Notes under the pieces: generated by a model
Databases searched by the model: none
What the model was told of the DNA's origin: nothing
What the model saw: the letters and a program-made list of their open reading frames with translations, nothing else
Shown: piece by piece, positions 53,748 through 64,000 of the stretch
How the letters are laid out: each line of letters begins with the position of its first letter
Numbering within the stretch: the first letter of the stretch is position 1
Position numbers and translations under genes: made by a program
Assembly: GCF_900176255.2 (NCBI RefSeq)
Contig: NZ_FXEG02000002.1
Coordinates: 186,001 to 250,000, forward strand
Length of the DNA stretch: 64,000 nucleotides
From: Mycobacterium ahvazicum
Lineage (GTDB): Bacteria; Actinomycetota; Actinomycetes; Mycobacteriales; Mycobacteriaceae
Direction of reading: 5' to 3'

Positions 53748-55780
53748 GGTTGGCCTCCCAGCGTGCGCCATAGGAACGAATAACTCAGGGCCGATTTGAA
53801 GGCGGCTTGCTCATTGTCCGCCGCACCGGCGTGCCCGCCCTCGATGTTCTCGTACAACCAAACCCGGTGGCCCGCGGCCTGCAGTGCCGCGACCATCTTG
53901 CGGGCGTGGCCGGGATGCACCCGGTCGTCACGCGTCGACGTGGTGAACAGCACCTGAGGGTAATCACGTGTCGCCGAAATGTTCTGGTACGGAGAGTATT
54001 CAGAGATGAATTCCCAGTCGTCCGGGTTGTCGGGGTCGCCGTATTCGGCCACCCATGACGCGCCGGCCAGCAGCAGGTGATAGCGCTTCATGTCCAGCAG
54101 CGGCACATCGCAGACCAACGCGCCGAATTTCTCCGGGTATTTGGTCAGCATGATGCCCATCAGCAGGCCGCCGTTGCTGCCGCCCTGGGCGCCCAGCTGC
54201 GCGACGCTGGTGAGGCCGCGGTTCACCAAATCGTCTGCCACCGCGGCGAAATCCTCGTCGACCCGGTGCCGGTTTTCGCGCATCGCCTGGGTATGCCAGC
54301 GTGGCCCGTACTCGCCGCCGCCGCGAATGTTGGCCATCACGTAGGTGCCGCCGCGAGCCAGCCACAGCCGGCCCAACACCCCGCTGTACCCGGGCGTCCT
54401 GGAGGATTCGAAACCGCCGTAACCGCTCAGCAGGGTGGGACCGGGGCCTTCGATCGCGCGTGATCGCACCACGAAGTACGGGATCCTTGTCCCGTCGTTC
54501 GACGGCACGAAATACTGCTGCACGTCCAGGTTTTCGGCATCGAAGAATGCCGGCGCGGACTTGATCTGCTCGAGCTCCCCGTCGCCGGTGCCGCGCAGCA
54601 GCCGCGACGGCATATCGAATCCACTTGAATCCAAGAAGAATTCGTCGCCGGTGTCGTCGGCGGCCGCGATCACCGTGTTGGTTGCCGGCGGGATTCCGGC
54701 GATCGTTTCGCGCCGCCAGGTGCCGGGTGTGACGATTTCGACCCGGCTGGCGACGTCGGCCAACGTGACCAGTAACAGCCGGTCGCGGGTCCACGCCGTC
54801 TGGTGCAGGCAGGTGTGCTCGTCTGGTTCGAAGACCACCTGCACATCGGCTGTGCCGGCGAGGAATTCGTCGTAACCGGCGGCCAGCAGCGAGCCGGCGC
54901 GATAGGTGGCGGCGCCGAGCGTCCAATCGCTGCGCAGCTCGATCAACAGCCATTCACGGTGGATCGACGTGCTCGCGTCGGTGGGCACGTCGATGCGGAT
55001 CAGCTCCGATCCGCGTATTTCGTAGAGCTCCGAATTCCAGAAGTCGATGGAACGGCCCGCGAAGCTGCGCTCGAAGCCCGGCGTCCGGTCGGCGTTCGCC
55101 CCGGCGCTGACGTCCGTGCGCGTGCCGGAGAAGATCGTCTCGGCCTCGCTCAACGGGGTGCCGCGATGCCATCGCTTCACGATGCGCGGGTATCCGGATT
55201 CGGTCAGCGAATCGGGACCGAAGTCCGTGCCGACCAGCACCGTATCCGGGTCGGCCCAGCCGATCTGCGACTTGGCTTCCGGCAGTGCGAAACCGTCGGG
55301 GATGAATTGGCGTGTGCGCATGTCGAATTCGCGCACGATCACCGCGTCCGAGCCGCCGGGGGAGAGATTGACCAGGGCGCGGGTGAACTCGGGTTCGATG
55401 ACCGTGGCGCCCGCCCACACCCACTTCTCGTCGTCCGCGCAGCCGAGCTCGTCGACATCGATCAGCACGTCCCATTCGGGGGAGTCGCCGCGGTAGCTGT
55501 CCAGCGTGGTGCGCCGCCAGAGCCCGCGCGGGTTGGCGGCGTCGCGCCAGAAGTTGTAGAGGTAGTCGCCGCGGCGGCGCACATAGGGGATGCGGGCGTC
55601 GGTGTCGAGCACCTCCAGCGCCTCGGCGCGCATCCGTTCGAAGTCCGCCTCGTACCGGCCCCCGCAGAACTGCGCCAGCGTCGGCTTGTTGCGCGCGCGC
55701 ACCCAATCCAGTGCCTCTTCGCCGGTGACGTCCTCGAGCCACAGATACGGGTCGTCGGAGCCGTGATCTGTCGCTGTCAT
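53744..55780 (-). CDS. Prolyl oligopeptidase family serine peptidase (Rv0457c-like)
   Basis: A 678-residue S9A peptidase. The N-terminus D-P-Y-L-W-L-E-D-V-T-G-E-E-A-L-D-W is the family signature; a beta-propeller (about 70-400) gates the active site. The catalytic domain has G-G-G-E-Y-G-P-R-W-H near 490, nucleophile G-G-S-N-G-G at about 530, and the Asp/His pair in D-D-R-V-H-P-G-H and E-G-G-H-A-G near the end. It would cut short Pro-containing peptides. The start is the ATG at 55780. It is divergent from the aldehyde dehydrogenase gene and overlaps the small membrane gene by 4 bp. Confidence 0.94.
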   Translation of the reverse strand: MTATDHGSDDPYLWLEDVTGEEALDWVRARNKPTLAQFCGGRYEADFERMRAEALEVLDTDARIPYVRRRGDYLYNFWRDAANPRGLWRRTTLDSYRGDSPEWDVLIDVDELGCADDEKWVWAGATVIEPEFTRALVNLSPGGSDAVIVREFDMRTRQFIPDGFALPEAKSQIGWADPDTVLVGTDFGPDSLTESGYPRIVKRWHRGTPLSEAETIFSGTRTDVSAGANADRTPGFERSFAGRSIDFWNSELYEIRGSELIRIDVPTDASTSIHREWLLIELRSDWTLGAATYRAGSLLAAGYDEFLAGTADVQVVFEPDEHTCLHQTAWTRDRLLLVTLADVASRVEIVTPGTWRRETIAGIPPATNTVIAAADDTGDEFFLDSSGFDMPSRLLRGTGDGELEQIKSAPAFFDAENLDVQQYFVPSNDGTRIPYFVVRSRAIEGPGPTLLSGYGGFESSRTPGYSGVLGRLWLARGGTYVMANIRGGGEYGPRWHTQAMRENRHRVDEDFAAVADDLVNRGLTSVAQLGAQGGSNGGLLMGIMLTKYPEKFGALVCDVPLLDMKRYHLLLAGASWVAEYGDPDNPDDWEFISEYSPYQNISATRDYPQVLFTTSTRDDRVHPGHARKMVAALQAAGHRVWLYENIEGGHAGAADNEQAAFKSALSYSFLWRTLGGQP

Positions 55781-55816
55781 GCAAGCCCTGTCATGGAAGC
55801 CATTGTGGTCCCAGCG

Positions 55817-55836
55817 GTAATGTGAGCTGTATTACA
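55817..55836. promoter_or_regulatory. CRP/FNR-type palindrome between the peptidase and aldehyde dehydrogenase genes
   Basis: TGTGA-GCTGTA-TTACA at 55821-55836 fits the CRP consensus TGTGA-N6-TCACA with one mismatch. It is embedded in a perfect GTAAT-N9-ATTAC inverted repeat (55817-55835). It lies 27 bp before the aldehyde dehydrogenase ATG and 37 bp from the peptidase start. The Rv3676-type CRP regulator of mycobacteria is a candidate binder. Confidence 0.5.
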
Positions 55837-55862
55837 GGTGAAGCAGAACGGGAGTCGAGCTG

Positions 55863-57385
<1,523 letters not shown>

Positions 57386-57386
<1 letters not shown>

Positions 57387-57874
57387 TGCGCGCCACGGCG
57401 GCCCCAGCAGGTGTCGTCATCACCGAGGCCGCCGCCGAACTGCTGGTTCGGCTGCAGCAGCGGCACGGGCCGGTGATGTTCCACCAGTCCGGCGGCTGCT
57501 GTGACGGGTCGTCACCGATGTGCTACCCGCGTGGCGACTTCCTCGTCGGCGACCGCGACGTGCTGCTCGGCGTCCTCGACGTGGGCGCCGACGGCGTCGC
57601 GGTGTGGATCTCGGGCCCGCAGTACGCGGCCTGGAAACACACCCAGCTGGTCATCGATGTCGTGCCCGGCCGCGGCGGCGGATTCAGCCTGGAGGCACCC
57701 GAGGGTGTGCGGTTTCTCAGTCGCGGCCGCGTCTTCACCGACGAGGAGAAAGCCCAGCTCGGCGCCGTCCCGGTGATCACCGGCGCCGCCTATGAGCGCG
57801 GCGAGCGCCCGTCGGCTCGGGGCCCGGTGATTGACGAAGCCGTGCCGGAAACGTGCCCGCCTCGTAGTCCGTGA
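57386..57874 (+). CDS. DUF779 family protein (Rv0459-like)
   Basis: A 162-residue protein. The conserved core V-M-F-H-Q-S-G-G-C-C-D-G-S-S-P-M-C-Y at about 30-47 holds three cysteines that may bind metal, followed by G-D-F-L-V-G-D-R-D-V. DUF779 genes almost always follow an aldehyde dehydrogenase gene, and here the start overlaps its stop by one base. Activity is unknown; a maturation or redox role for the dehydrogenase is inferred from that constant pairing. Length matches recalled Rv0459. Confidence 0.88.
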
Positions 57875-57892
57875 CTCAGTACCCTCGATGAG

Positions 57893-58171
57893 GTGATACC
57901 GCTACCCCGGCCCTGGCTGCTGGCCAGCGCGATGCTGATCGGCACCGCGGTCGGGTTGCTGGCGGGGGTGGCGTTGACGGTGCTGGTCCATACCCCGGTG
58001 CGGCCCGACATCGTCATCGCCGTGGTGGTCGGGCTGCCCGGAGTGATCGGGTTGCTGACGATCCTGTTCTCGGGACGTCGATGGGTCACGACGCTGGGCG
58101 CGTTCATTCTGGCCATCGGTCCCGGCTGGTTCGGGGTGCTCGTCGCCCTCGAGGTGACCTCTCGTGCCTGA
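57893..58171 (+). CDS. Small hydrophobic membrane protein (Rv0460-like)
   Basis: A 92-residue protein starting MIPLPRPWLLASAMLIGT (GTG start). Three hydrophobic helices at about 8-32, 39-58 and 64-87 leave little soluble part. It overlaps the next gene by 8 bp, with which it is probably co-expressed. Recalled counterpart is Rv0460, also small and hydrophobic. Function unknown. Confidence 0.7.
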   Translation: MIPLPRPWLLASAMLIGTAVGLLAGVALTVLVHTPVRPDIVIAVVVGLPGVIGLLTILFSGRRWVTTLGAFILAIGPGWFGVLVALEVTSRA

Positions 58172-58787
58172 CAAAAAGGCCGAGCACGACCCCGCGACCA
58201 GTCCCGGGACGGCGCCGTTCGTCCCGGATTTCGAGGACACCGGCACGCAGGGATTCGTCCCGGACTTCGACGACACCGGTGAGCAGTCGGTGCCGTTCGT
58301 GCCGAACTTCGACGACACCGGCGTGCAGCTCATCCCCGTCGCCGCGAAGCAGCCGGCCGAATCCGCGGCCGTCGAAGCCCCGGTCGAGGCGCCCGCTGTT
58401 GCCTCCGAAGCGGATGCCGAGCCGGCCGTTGCGCCGGTGCAGTCCGTCACCGTCCCCGGCCGCTACCAGTACCTGAAGTGGTGGAAATTGGCGCTGGTGA
58501 TCCTCGGCGTGTGGGCCGCGACGGCCGAGGTCGGGCTGAGCCTGTTCTATTGGTGGTTCCACACCATCGACAAGACGCCGGCGGTCTTCATGGCGCTGGT
58601 CTACGTCGTCGCGTGCACCGTCGGCGGCGTGATGCTGGCGATGGTTCAGGGCCGGCCGATGATCGCGGCGCTGTCCATTGCGGTGATGTCCGGACCGTTT
58701 GCGTCCGTCGCCGCCGCGGCACCGTTGTACGGCTATTACTACTGCGCACGAACGGGTCACTGTCTGGTCGGCGTCATCCCGTATTGA
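58164..58787 (+). CDS. Membrane protein with three FVPxF(D/E)DTGxQ repeats (Rv0461-like)
   Basis: A 207-residue protein. The cytoplasmic N-terminus contains three near-copies of F-V-P-[DN]-F-[DE]-D-T-G-x-Q at residues 19-29, 31-41 and 45-55. An Ala/Glu/Pro-rich linker (60-95) follows. The C-terminal half has three hydrophobic helices (about 107-128, 138-158, 165-185) and ends Y-G-Y-Y-Y-C-A-R-T-G-H-C-L-V-G-V-I-P-Y, with a possible disulfide. The GTG at 58164 overlaps the preceding gene. Recalled counterpart: Rv0461, of unknown function. The repeats look like linear interaction motifs. Confidence 0.75.
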   Translation: MPDKKAEHDPATSPGTAPFVPDFEDTGTQGFVPDFDDTGEQSVPFVPNFDDTGVQLIPVAAKQPAESAAVEAPVEAPAVASEADAEPAVAPVQSVTVPGRYQYLKWWKLALVILGVWAATAEVGLSLFYWWFHTIDKTPAVFMALVYVVACTVGGVMLAMVQGRPMIAALSIAVMSGPFASVAAAAPLYGYYYCARTGHCLVGVIPY

Positions 58788-58856
58788 CCCATCAGGGTGG
58801 TTCGGGTGGCCCACGGTGTCGTGCGGGGAGAAGTCCTCGCCCACTAGTGTGGGCTC

Positions 58857-60266
<1,410 letters not shown>

Positions 60267-60272
60267 GCGCCG

Positions 60273-60548
60273 ATGATCCGCGGCGAGACCATTCTCGGTG
60301 CCCTGGCCGGTGCGGCGACAGGTTATGTGCTGTGGCTGGTTGCCATTTCGCTCGTCGGTGACAACGCGACAGCGGGCCACTGGGGTCCGCTGGTGTTGCT
60401 GGGGTCGGTGCTGTTCGGAGTTTTCGCCGCGATTGGGGGCTTCGTGTTGCGCCGGCGCCGCAAGTACCTGTGGGCGGCGTTCGCCTTCGACTTGCCAATA
60501 CTGCCGGTGATTTTGACGCTGGCTGTGCTGGCCGACGTCTACGGCTGA
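60273..60548 (+). CDS. Small membrane protein (Rv0463-like)
   Basis: A 91-residue protein starting MIRGETILGALAGAATGYVLW, with three hydrophobic segments (about 7-28, 38-60, 68-88) and a basic loop R-R-R-R-K-Y between the second and third. It begins 6 bp after lpdC and is likely in the same transcript. Size and place match recalled Rv0463, of unknown function. Confidence 0.75.
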   Translation: MIRGETILGALAGAATGYVLWLVAISLVGDNATAGHWGPLVLLGSVLFGVFAAIGGFVLRRRRKYLWAAFAFDLPILPVILTLAVLADVYG

Positions 60549-60552
60549 GGCA

Positions 60553-61131
60553 CTATCTCGGGTTGTCCAACTCGATGTTCAAGGCGGATATCGTCGCGGC
60601 CAGCCCATCGTATTGCGTTGCGAGCAAGCAGAATTCGATGAGCCGGTGTCGGTCGAGGTGCATCGCGAGTTGTCGCCAGGTGTCCTCGCTGATGGACCGG
60701 TTCTTGATCAGCTCATCGGTCGCGTTCAGCAGCGCCTGTTGCCGCGCGCTCAGTATCACCCGGGGCCCGTCGCCGTCCGGAGCGTCGGGCCACGCGAAGA
60801 TCGTCTCCTGCATGTGAGCGTCCAGACCGAATCGGCGTGCCATCTTCCGATGATGCTGCAGCTCGTATTCGCTCGAGCGCAGATGCGCGACGCGCAGGAT
60901 CACCAATTCGGTGTCCACCCGGGGCAACCGGCCGCGCAACAGCCGGCCGCCGTAGAGCGACCATGCCCAGAACAAACCTTGGCGCTGACCGAGGGTGGTG
61001 AACAGATGCATCTCGGGTGCCTGCAATTTGCGGGCAGCGCCTTTGGCCAGCAGCCAGTTGATCGGGCCCAGCCGGCGAAACTTGGTGGACGACGGGATGC
61101 GGGCGACGGGGCCGGTCTGCGTGTCGCTCAT
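60553..61131 (-). CDS. AhpD-like/carboxymuconolactone decarboxylase family protein (Rv0464c-like)
   Basis: A 192-residue helical protein of the AhpD-like superfamily. The core R-V-D-T-E-L-V-I-L-R-V-A-H-L-R-S-S-E-Y-E-L-Q-H-H at about 72-95 holds the conserved E-x2-x-H region of CMD proteins; no CxxC is present, so it is not a classical AhpD reductase. It overlaps ramB by 4 bp at its start and is therefore co-translated. Recalled counterpart: Rv0464c. A second, less similar family member is encoded at 34928-35488. Confidence 0.85.
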   Translation of the reverse strand: MSDTQTGPVARIPSSTKFRRLGPINWLLAKGAARKLQAPEMHLFTTLGQRQGLFWAWSLYGGRLLRGRLPRVDTELVILRVAHLRSSEYELQHHRKMARRFGLDAHMQETIFAWPDAPDGDGPRVILSARQQALLNATDELIKNRSISEDTWRQLAMHLDRHRLIEFCLLATQYDGLAATISALNIELDNPR

Positions 61132-62552
61132 GGCTGTTTCACCAGGTACGGCGACACCGTGCTGCGGTGCTCGTCGAGATCGAGGGCGCGGCCCAACGCG
61201 GGGAAGGCTCGCTGTGGACAGTTATCGCGTTCGCAGACACGGCAACCCGCGCCGATGGGTGTGGCTGAACGGCCTGGGTCTCCGGACAAGTCCAGTCCTT
61301 CCGAGTAGACGAGCCGGTGCGCGTGCCGCAGCTCGCAGCCCAGCCCGATCGCGAAGGTTTTACCCGGCTGACCATACCGGGCAGCACGGCGCTCCACGGT
61401 GCGGGCCACCCACATGTAGTTGCGTCCGTCGGGCATCTGGGCGATCTGCACCAGGATCTTGCCCGGGTTGGCAAACGTCTCGTAGACGTTCCACAGCGGG
61501 CAGGTGCCGCCGCTGGAGGAGAAGTGAAAACCGGTGGCGGACTGGCGCTTCGACATGTTGCCGGCGCGATCCACCCGGACGAACGAGAACGGCACTCCCC
61601 GCATCGACGGCCGTTGCATCGTGGAGAGCCGGTGCGCGATGGTTTCGTAGCTCACCGAGTAGAACGCCGACAGGCGCTCGACGTCGTAGCGGAAATTCTC
61701 GGTGACGTCGTGGAATTGGCGGTAGGGCAGCACCGCGGCGGCGGCGAAGTAATTGGCCAGCCCCAGCCGGGCCAGCGTGTGGGACTCGTCGCTGGTGAAT
61801 TTGCCCTCGGCGACCATGCTGTCGATCAGGTCGCCGAATTCGAGGTAGGCCAGCTCGGCGGCCATCTTGAAGACCTGCTGGCCCAGCGACAGGTGATTGC
61901 TCATCTCCAGCGTCTTGGTCTTGGGCTCGTAGCGGTGCAGGACCGTGTCGCCCAGGTCGATGCGCCTGTTGATGTGGACGCCGTGCACCTCGGTGAGCCG
62001 CCGGGTCAATTCGCGGGCCAGGTCGCCGTGGTTCAGCCGGGTGTGGACCGTCAGGTCTTCGGCCGCGGTGTCCAGCTCGTGCAGGTAGTTCTGCCGTTGG
62101 TAGAAGTAGTCGCGCACCTCCTCGTGCGGCATCGTGATGGATCCGCTGCCGCTGCCGTCGGAGTAGCGCTCCTCGGTGGCGGCGGCCAGCTGGGCGGTGG
62201 TGAGCCGGTAGCGCCGGTGCAGGTTGACCACCGCGCGGGCCAGGGCCGGGTGGGCGTTGACCATCTCGGCGACCTCGGGTGCGTCGACGTTGATGTCCAG
62301 ATCGCGATCCATGGTCACCTCGCGCAACTCGGCGACCAGGCGGGTGTCGTCCTGGGAGGCGAAGAAGGTCGCGTCCACGCCGAACACCTCGGTGATCCGC
62401 AGCAGTACGGCCACCGTGAGGGGGCGGACGTCGTGCTCGATCTGGTTGAGGTAGCTCGGCGAGATCTCGAGCAGTTGGGCCAGCGCGGCCTGTGAGAACC
62501 CGCGCTCGTTGCGCAGCTGGCGAACGCGCGACCCGACGAACGTTTTGGACAT
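61128..62552 (-). CDS. ramB: Transcriptional regulator RamB
   Basis: A 474-residue regulator of acetate and glyoxylate metabolism. Residues about 8-62 form a Cro/CI-type helix-turn-helix (R-Q-L-R-N-E-R-G-F-S-Q-A-A-L-A-Q-L-L-E-I-S-P-S-Y-L). The middle (about 185-260) is an IrrE/ImmA-like region with Y-L-E-F-G-D-L-I; the last 190 residues carry the DUF2083 part. Near the C-terminus G-C-R-V-C-E-R-D-N-C-P-Q-R-A-F offers three close cysteines plus the earlier G-L-G-C-E, reminiscent of the Fe-S-binding PrpR relatives. RamB represses icl, and TTTGCAAA sites lie before the nearby icl gene. The symbol rests on sequence type and the ramB-Rv0466-icl order. Confidence 0.95.
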   Translation of the reverse strand: MSKTFVGSRVRQLRNERGFSQAALAQLLEISPSYLNQIEHDVRPLTVAVLLRITEVFGVDATFFASQDDTRLVAELREVTMDRDLDINVDAPEVAEMVNAHPALARAVVNLHRRYRLTTAQLAAATEERYSDGSGSGSITMPHEEVRDYFYQRQNYLHELDTAAEDLTVHTRLNHGDLARELTRRLTEVHGVHINRRIDLGDTVLHRYEPKTKTLEMSNHLSLGQQVFKMAAELAYLEFGDLIDSMVAEGKFTSDESHTLARLGLANYFAAAAVLPYRQFHDVTENFRYDVERLSAFYSVSYETIAHRLSTMQRPSMRGVPFSFVRVDRAGNMSKRQSATGFHFSSSGGTCPLWNVYETFANPGKILVQIAQMPDGRNYMWVARTVERRAARYGQPGKTFAIGLGCELRHAHRLVYSEGLDLSGDPGRSATPIGAGCRVCERDNCPQRAFPALGRALDLDEHRSTVSPYLVKQP

Positions 62553-62584
62553 TATGCCAGCTTACCCGGGTTGCGAAGAATGGA

Positions 62585-62595
62585 TTTGCAGACTT
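62585..62595. promoter_or_regulatory. Degenerate RamB site upstream of ramB
   Basis: TTTGCAGACTT lies 32 bp before the ramB start and differs at two positions from TTTGCAAAGTT, the reverse complement of the RamB consensus AACTTTGCAAA. Autoregulation of RamB is known in relatives. The match is weak and position is the main support. Confidence 0.3.
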
Positions 62596-62715
62596 GGCAA
62601 CCACGAATCCGCGTCGTCAGGTTTGGCGTTTGTCCGCGCTCGTTGGCATGATTCGCCTCGGGGTCTCGGGTAAACCCCCGGGATTCCGCACGTGAGGCAA
62701 TTGGGGAGCGAAGTC

Positions 62716-63510
62716 GTGAGCCTGGACAAATCAATGATGCCGGTGCCCGACGGTCACCCCGACGTGTTCGACCGGGAGTGGCCGCTGCGAGTCGGCGACA
62801 TCGACCGCACCGGACGGCTGCGGTTGGACGCCGCCTGCCGGCACATTCAGGACATCGGCCAGGACCAGCTGCGCGAGATGGGCTTTGAGGAGACCCATCC
62901 GCTGTGGATCGTCCGGCGCACGATGCTCGATTTATTGCGGCCGATCGAGTTCCAGGACATGCTGCGCTGCCGGCGCTGGTGTTCGGGCACCTCCAACCGG
63001 TGGTGCGAGATGCGGGTCCGGGTGGACGGACGCAAGGGCGGCCTGATCGAATCCGAGGCCTTCTGGATCAACATCAACCGGGAAACCCAGATGCCGTCGC
63101 GCATCTCCGACGACTTCCTCGAGGGATTGCACAAGACCACGTCCGTCGACCGGTTGCGGTGGAAGGGCTACCTGAAGCCGGGCAGCCGCGACGACGCGGC
63201 CGAGATCCACGAGTTCCCGATCCGGGTCACCGACATCGATCTGTTCGACCACGTCAACAACTCGGTCTATTGGAGCGTCATCGAGGACTACCTGGCGTCG
63301 CATGTGGACTTGATGCGGGAGCCGCTGCGCATCACGATCGAGCACGAGGCGCCGGTGGCGCTGGGCGACAAGCTGGAGATCATCTCGCACATTCATCCGG
63401 CCGGATCGACCGAGCAGTTCGGCGCCGGACTCGTCGACCGCCCTGTTAGAACGCTCACATATGCGGTCGGAGACGAGACGAAAGCGGTCGCTTCGCTCTT
63501 CAATCTCTAA
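62716..63510 (+). CDS. Acyl-ACP thioesterase family protein (Rv0466-like)
   Basis: A 264-residue tandem hot-dog protein of the acyl-ACP thioesterase type. The first hot-dog starts P-L-R-V-G-D-I-D-R-T-G-R-L-R-L-D-A near residue 24 and includes W-I-V-R-R-T-M. The second includes F-P-I-R-V-T-D-I-D-L-F-D-H-V-N-N-S-V-Y-W at about 168-187, where D, N-N and H are the usual catalytic positions. GGGGAG (62703-62708) seven bases before the GTG at 62716 decides the start and gives the recalled length of Rv0466. It lies between ramB and icl; which acyl chain it releases is unknown. Confidence 0.9.
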   Translation: MSLDKSMMPVPDGHPDVFDREWPLRVGDIDRTGRLRLDAACRHIQDIGQDQLREMGFEETHPLWIVRRTMLDLLRPIEFQDMLRCRRWCSGTSNRWCEMRVRVDGRKGGLIESEAFWININRETQMPSRISDDFLEGLHKTTSVDRLRWKGYLKPGSRDDAAEIHEFPIRVTDIDLFDHVNNSVYWSVIEDYLASHVDLMREPLRITIEHEAPVALGDKLEIISHIHPAGSTEQFGAGLVDRPVRTLTYAVGDETKAVASLFNL

Positions 63511-63599
63511 CCGGACAAGCGTCCTGGTAAATCGCTGGCTGACCTGCGGATACCGGTTACTGACGGGTAGCTTCTGTAACGGTTCAGTTGCCGTACATC

Positions 63600-63616
63600 T
63601 TTGCAAACTTTGCAAA
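63600..63616. promoter_or_regulatory. Tandem TTTGCAAA sites (RamB/PrpR-type) in the icl promoter
   Basis: Two perfect 8-bp palindromes TTTGCAAA, at 63600-63607 and 63609-63616, are separated by a single C. The second is within AAACTTTGCAAAA, matching the RamB consensus. They lie about 160 bp before the icl ATG. The surrounding 263-bp gap (63511-63773) contains no gene, only this site and the icl promoter region. Confidence 0.85.
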
Positions 63617-63773
63617 ATGGGCGCGGAGTCGTGGCCAAAATTGGCAATGAAAATGGGTGGACCAGCATCAACAGCCTGTGCCATGGTCGTGTTAGCACAC
63701 GAGCGAAGTTGAGCCTTAATCATCGCAAGACGCGCGGTCCGGCTCAGAATTCAGAATCAAAGGAGTAAGCCCA

Positions 63774-64000
63774 ATGTCTGTTGTTGGCACCCCGAAGAGC
63801 GCCGAGCAGATCCAGCACGACTGGGACACCAACCCCCGTTGGAAGGACACCAGCCGCACCTACACCGCTGAGGACGTGGTGGCCCTGCAGGGCAGCGTCG
63901 TCGAGGAGCACACCCTGGCCCGTCGCGGCGCCGAGGTGCTCTGGGAGCAGCTGCACGACCTGGAGTACATCAACGCCCTGGGCGCCCTGACCGGCAACAT
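63774..64000 (+). CDS. icl: Isocitrate lyase, N-terminal part
   Basis: The first 75 codons are present; the gene continues beyond the right edge. The peptide starts [17 protein letters not shown] and contains [20 protein letters not shown] and [10 protein letters not shown], the N-terminal signature of bacterial Icl1. The enzyme splits isocitrate to glyoxylate and succinate, allowing growth on acetate or fatty acids. AGGAG at 63761-63765 precedes the ATG at good spacing. RamB sites upstream and the ramB gene nearby point to carbon-source control. Confidence 0.96.
   Translation, partial: MSVVGTPKSAEQIQHDWDTNPRWKDTSRTYTAEDVVALQGSVVEEHTLARRGAEVLWEQLHDLEYINALGALTGN

Overview
The window is chromosomal DNA of a mycobacterium outside the M. 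tuberculosis complex. It is GC-rich and densely packed, with many 1-4 bp start/stop overlaps. It carries a PPE protein, an MmpS/MmpL pair, GroEL2 with a Gly-Met tail, SigK with its anti-sigma factor, F420-type luciferase-like enzymes and RamB/isocitrate lyase. Gene order follows, from memory, the M. tuberculosis block Rv0420c to Rv0467. Species was not determined. There are no tRNA or rRNA genes, insertion sequences, CRISPR arrays or prophage genes.

Left part (1-24.5 kb): an incoming luciferase-like oxidoreductase, a MarR regulator with a nested palindromic operator, and a divergent pair of related small membrane proteins. Then come thiC-thiD-hydrolase behind a TPP riboswitch, a PAS-ANTAR protein, and the DNA repair/N-terminal processing run def-GNAT-xthA. 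These are followed by the virR-sodC-ybdK-Lon-domain run, a luciferase-like oxidoreductase plus enoyl-CoA hydratase pair, an SDR, an MFS pump and an SRPBCC/DUF2867 protein divergent from a TetR. The block ends with the AAA ATPase-pssA-psd phospholipid operon, another MFS gene, and moeA.

Middle (24.5-41 kb): an accessory cassette holds a VOC protein, a Baeyer-Villiger-type monooxygenase, a CocE-like hydrolase behind twin palindromic operators, a cupin, and an M24 peptidase whose frame is broken near its end. Next are an SDR with its TetR, groEL2 with two CIRCE operators and a terminator, a DUF559 nuclease-like protein, an SDR without a usable start codon, two small redox-type proteins, a short PPE, a D-aminoacylase-like amidohydrolase, a DinB protein and a frameshifted membrane protein.

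Right part (40-64 kb): the sigK-rskA locus with its lipid-modifying partners (DUF1295, UfaA1, DUF1365, amine oxidase). Here dipZ sits directly upstream of the amine oxidase gene. Both dipZ and the amine oxidase gene are preceded by SigK-like promoter motifs with identical geometry (15-bp spacer, 7 nt to the start codon), which implies leaderless transcripts. In the M. tuberculosis literature as I recall it, dipZ and the sigK locus belong to the same regulon but lie far apart, so this is the most interesting arrangement in the window. It is followed by a TetR-mmpS-mmpL-Rv0455c-type siderophore export block, echA2, a prolyl oligopeptidase, an aldehyde dehydrogenase with a CRP-like site, lpdC, and the RamB-Rv0466-icl glyoxylate control region with tandem TTTGCAAA sites.

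Four loci have reading-frame problems (22.1, 29.55, 34.13 and 39.7 kb). They may be real decay or single-base assembly errors and should be checked against reads.
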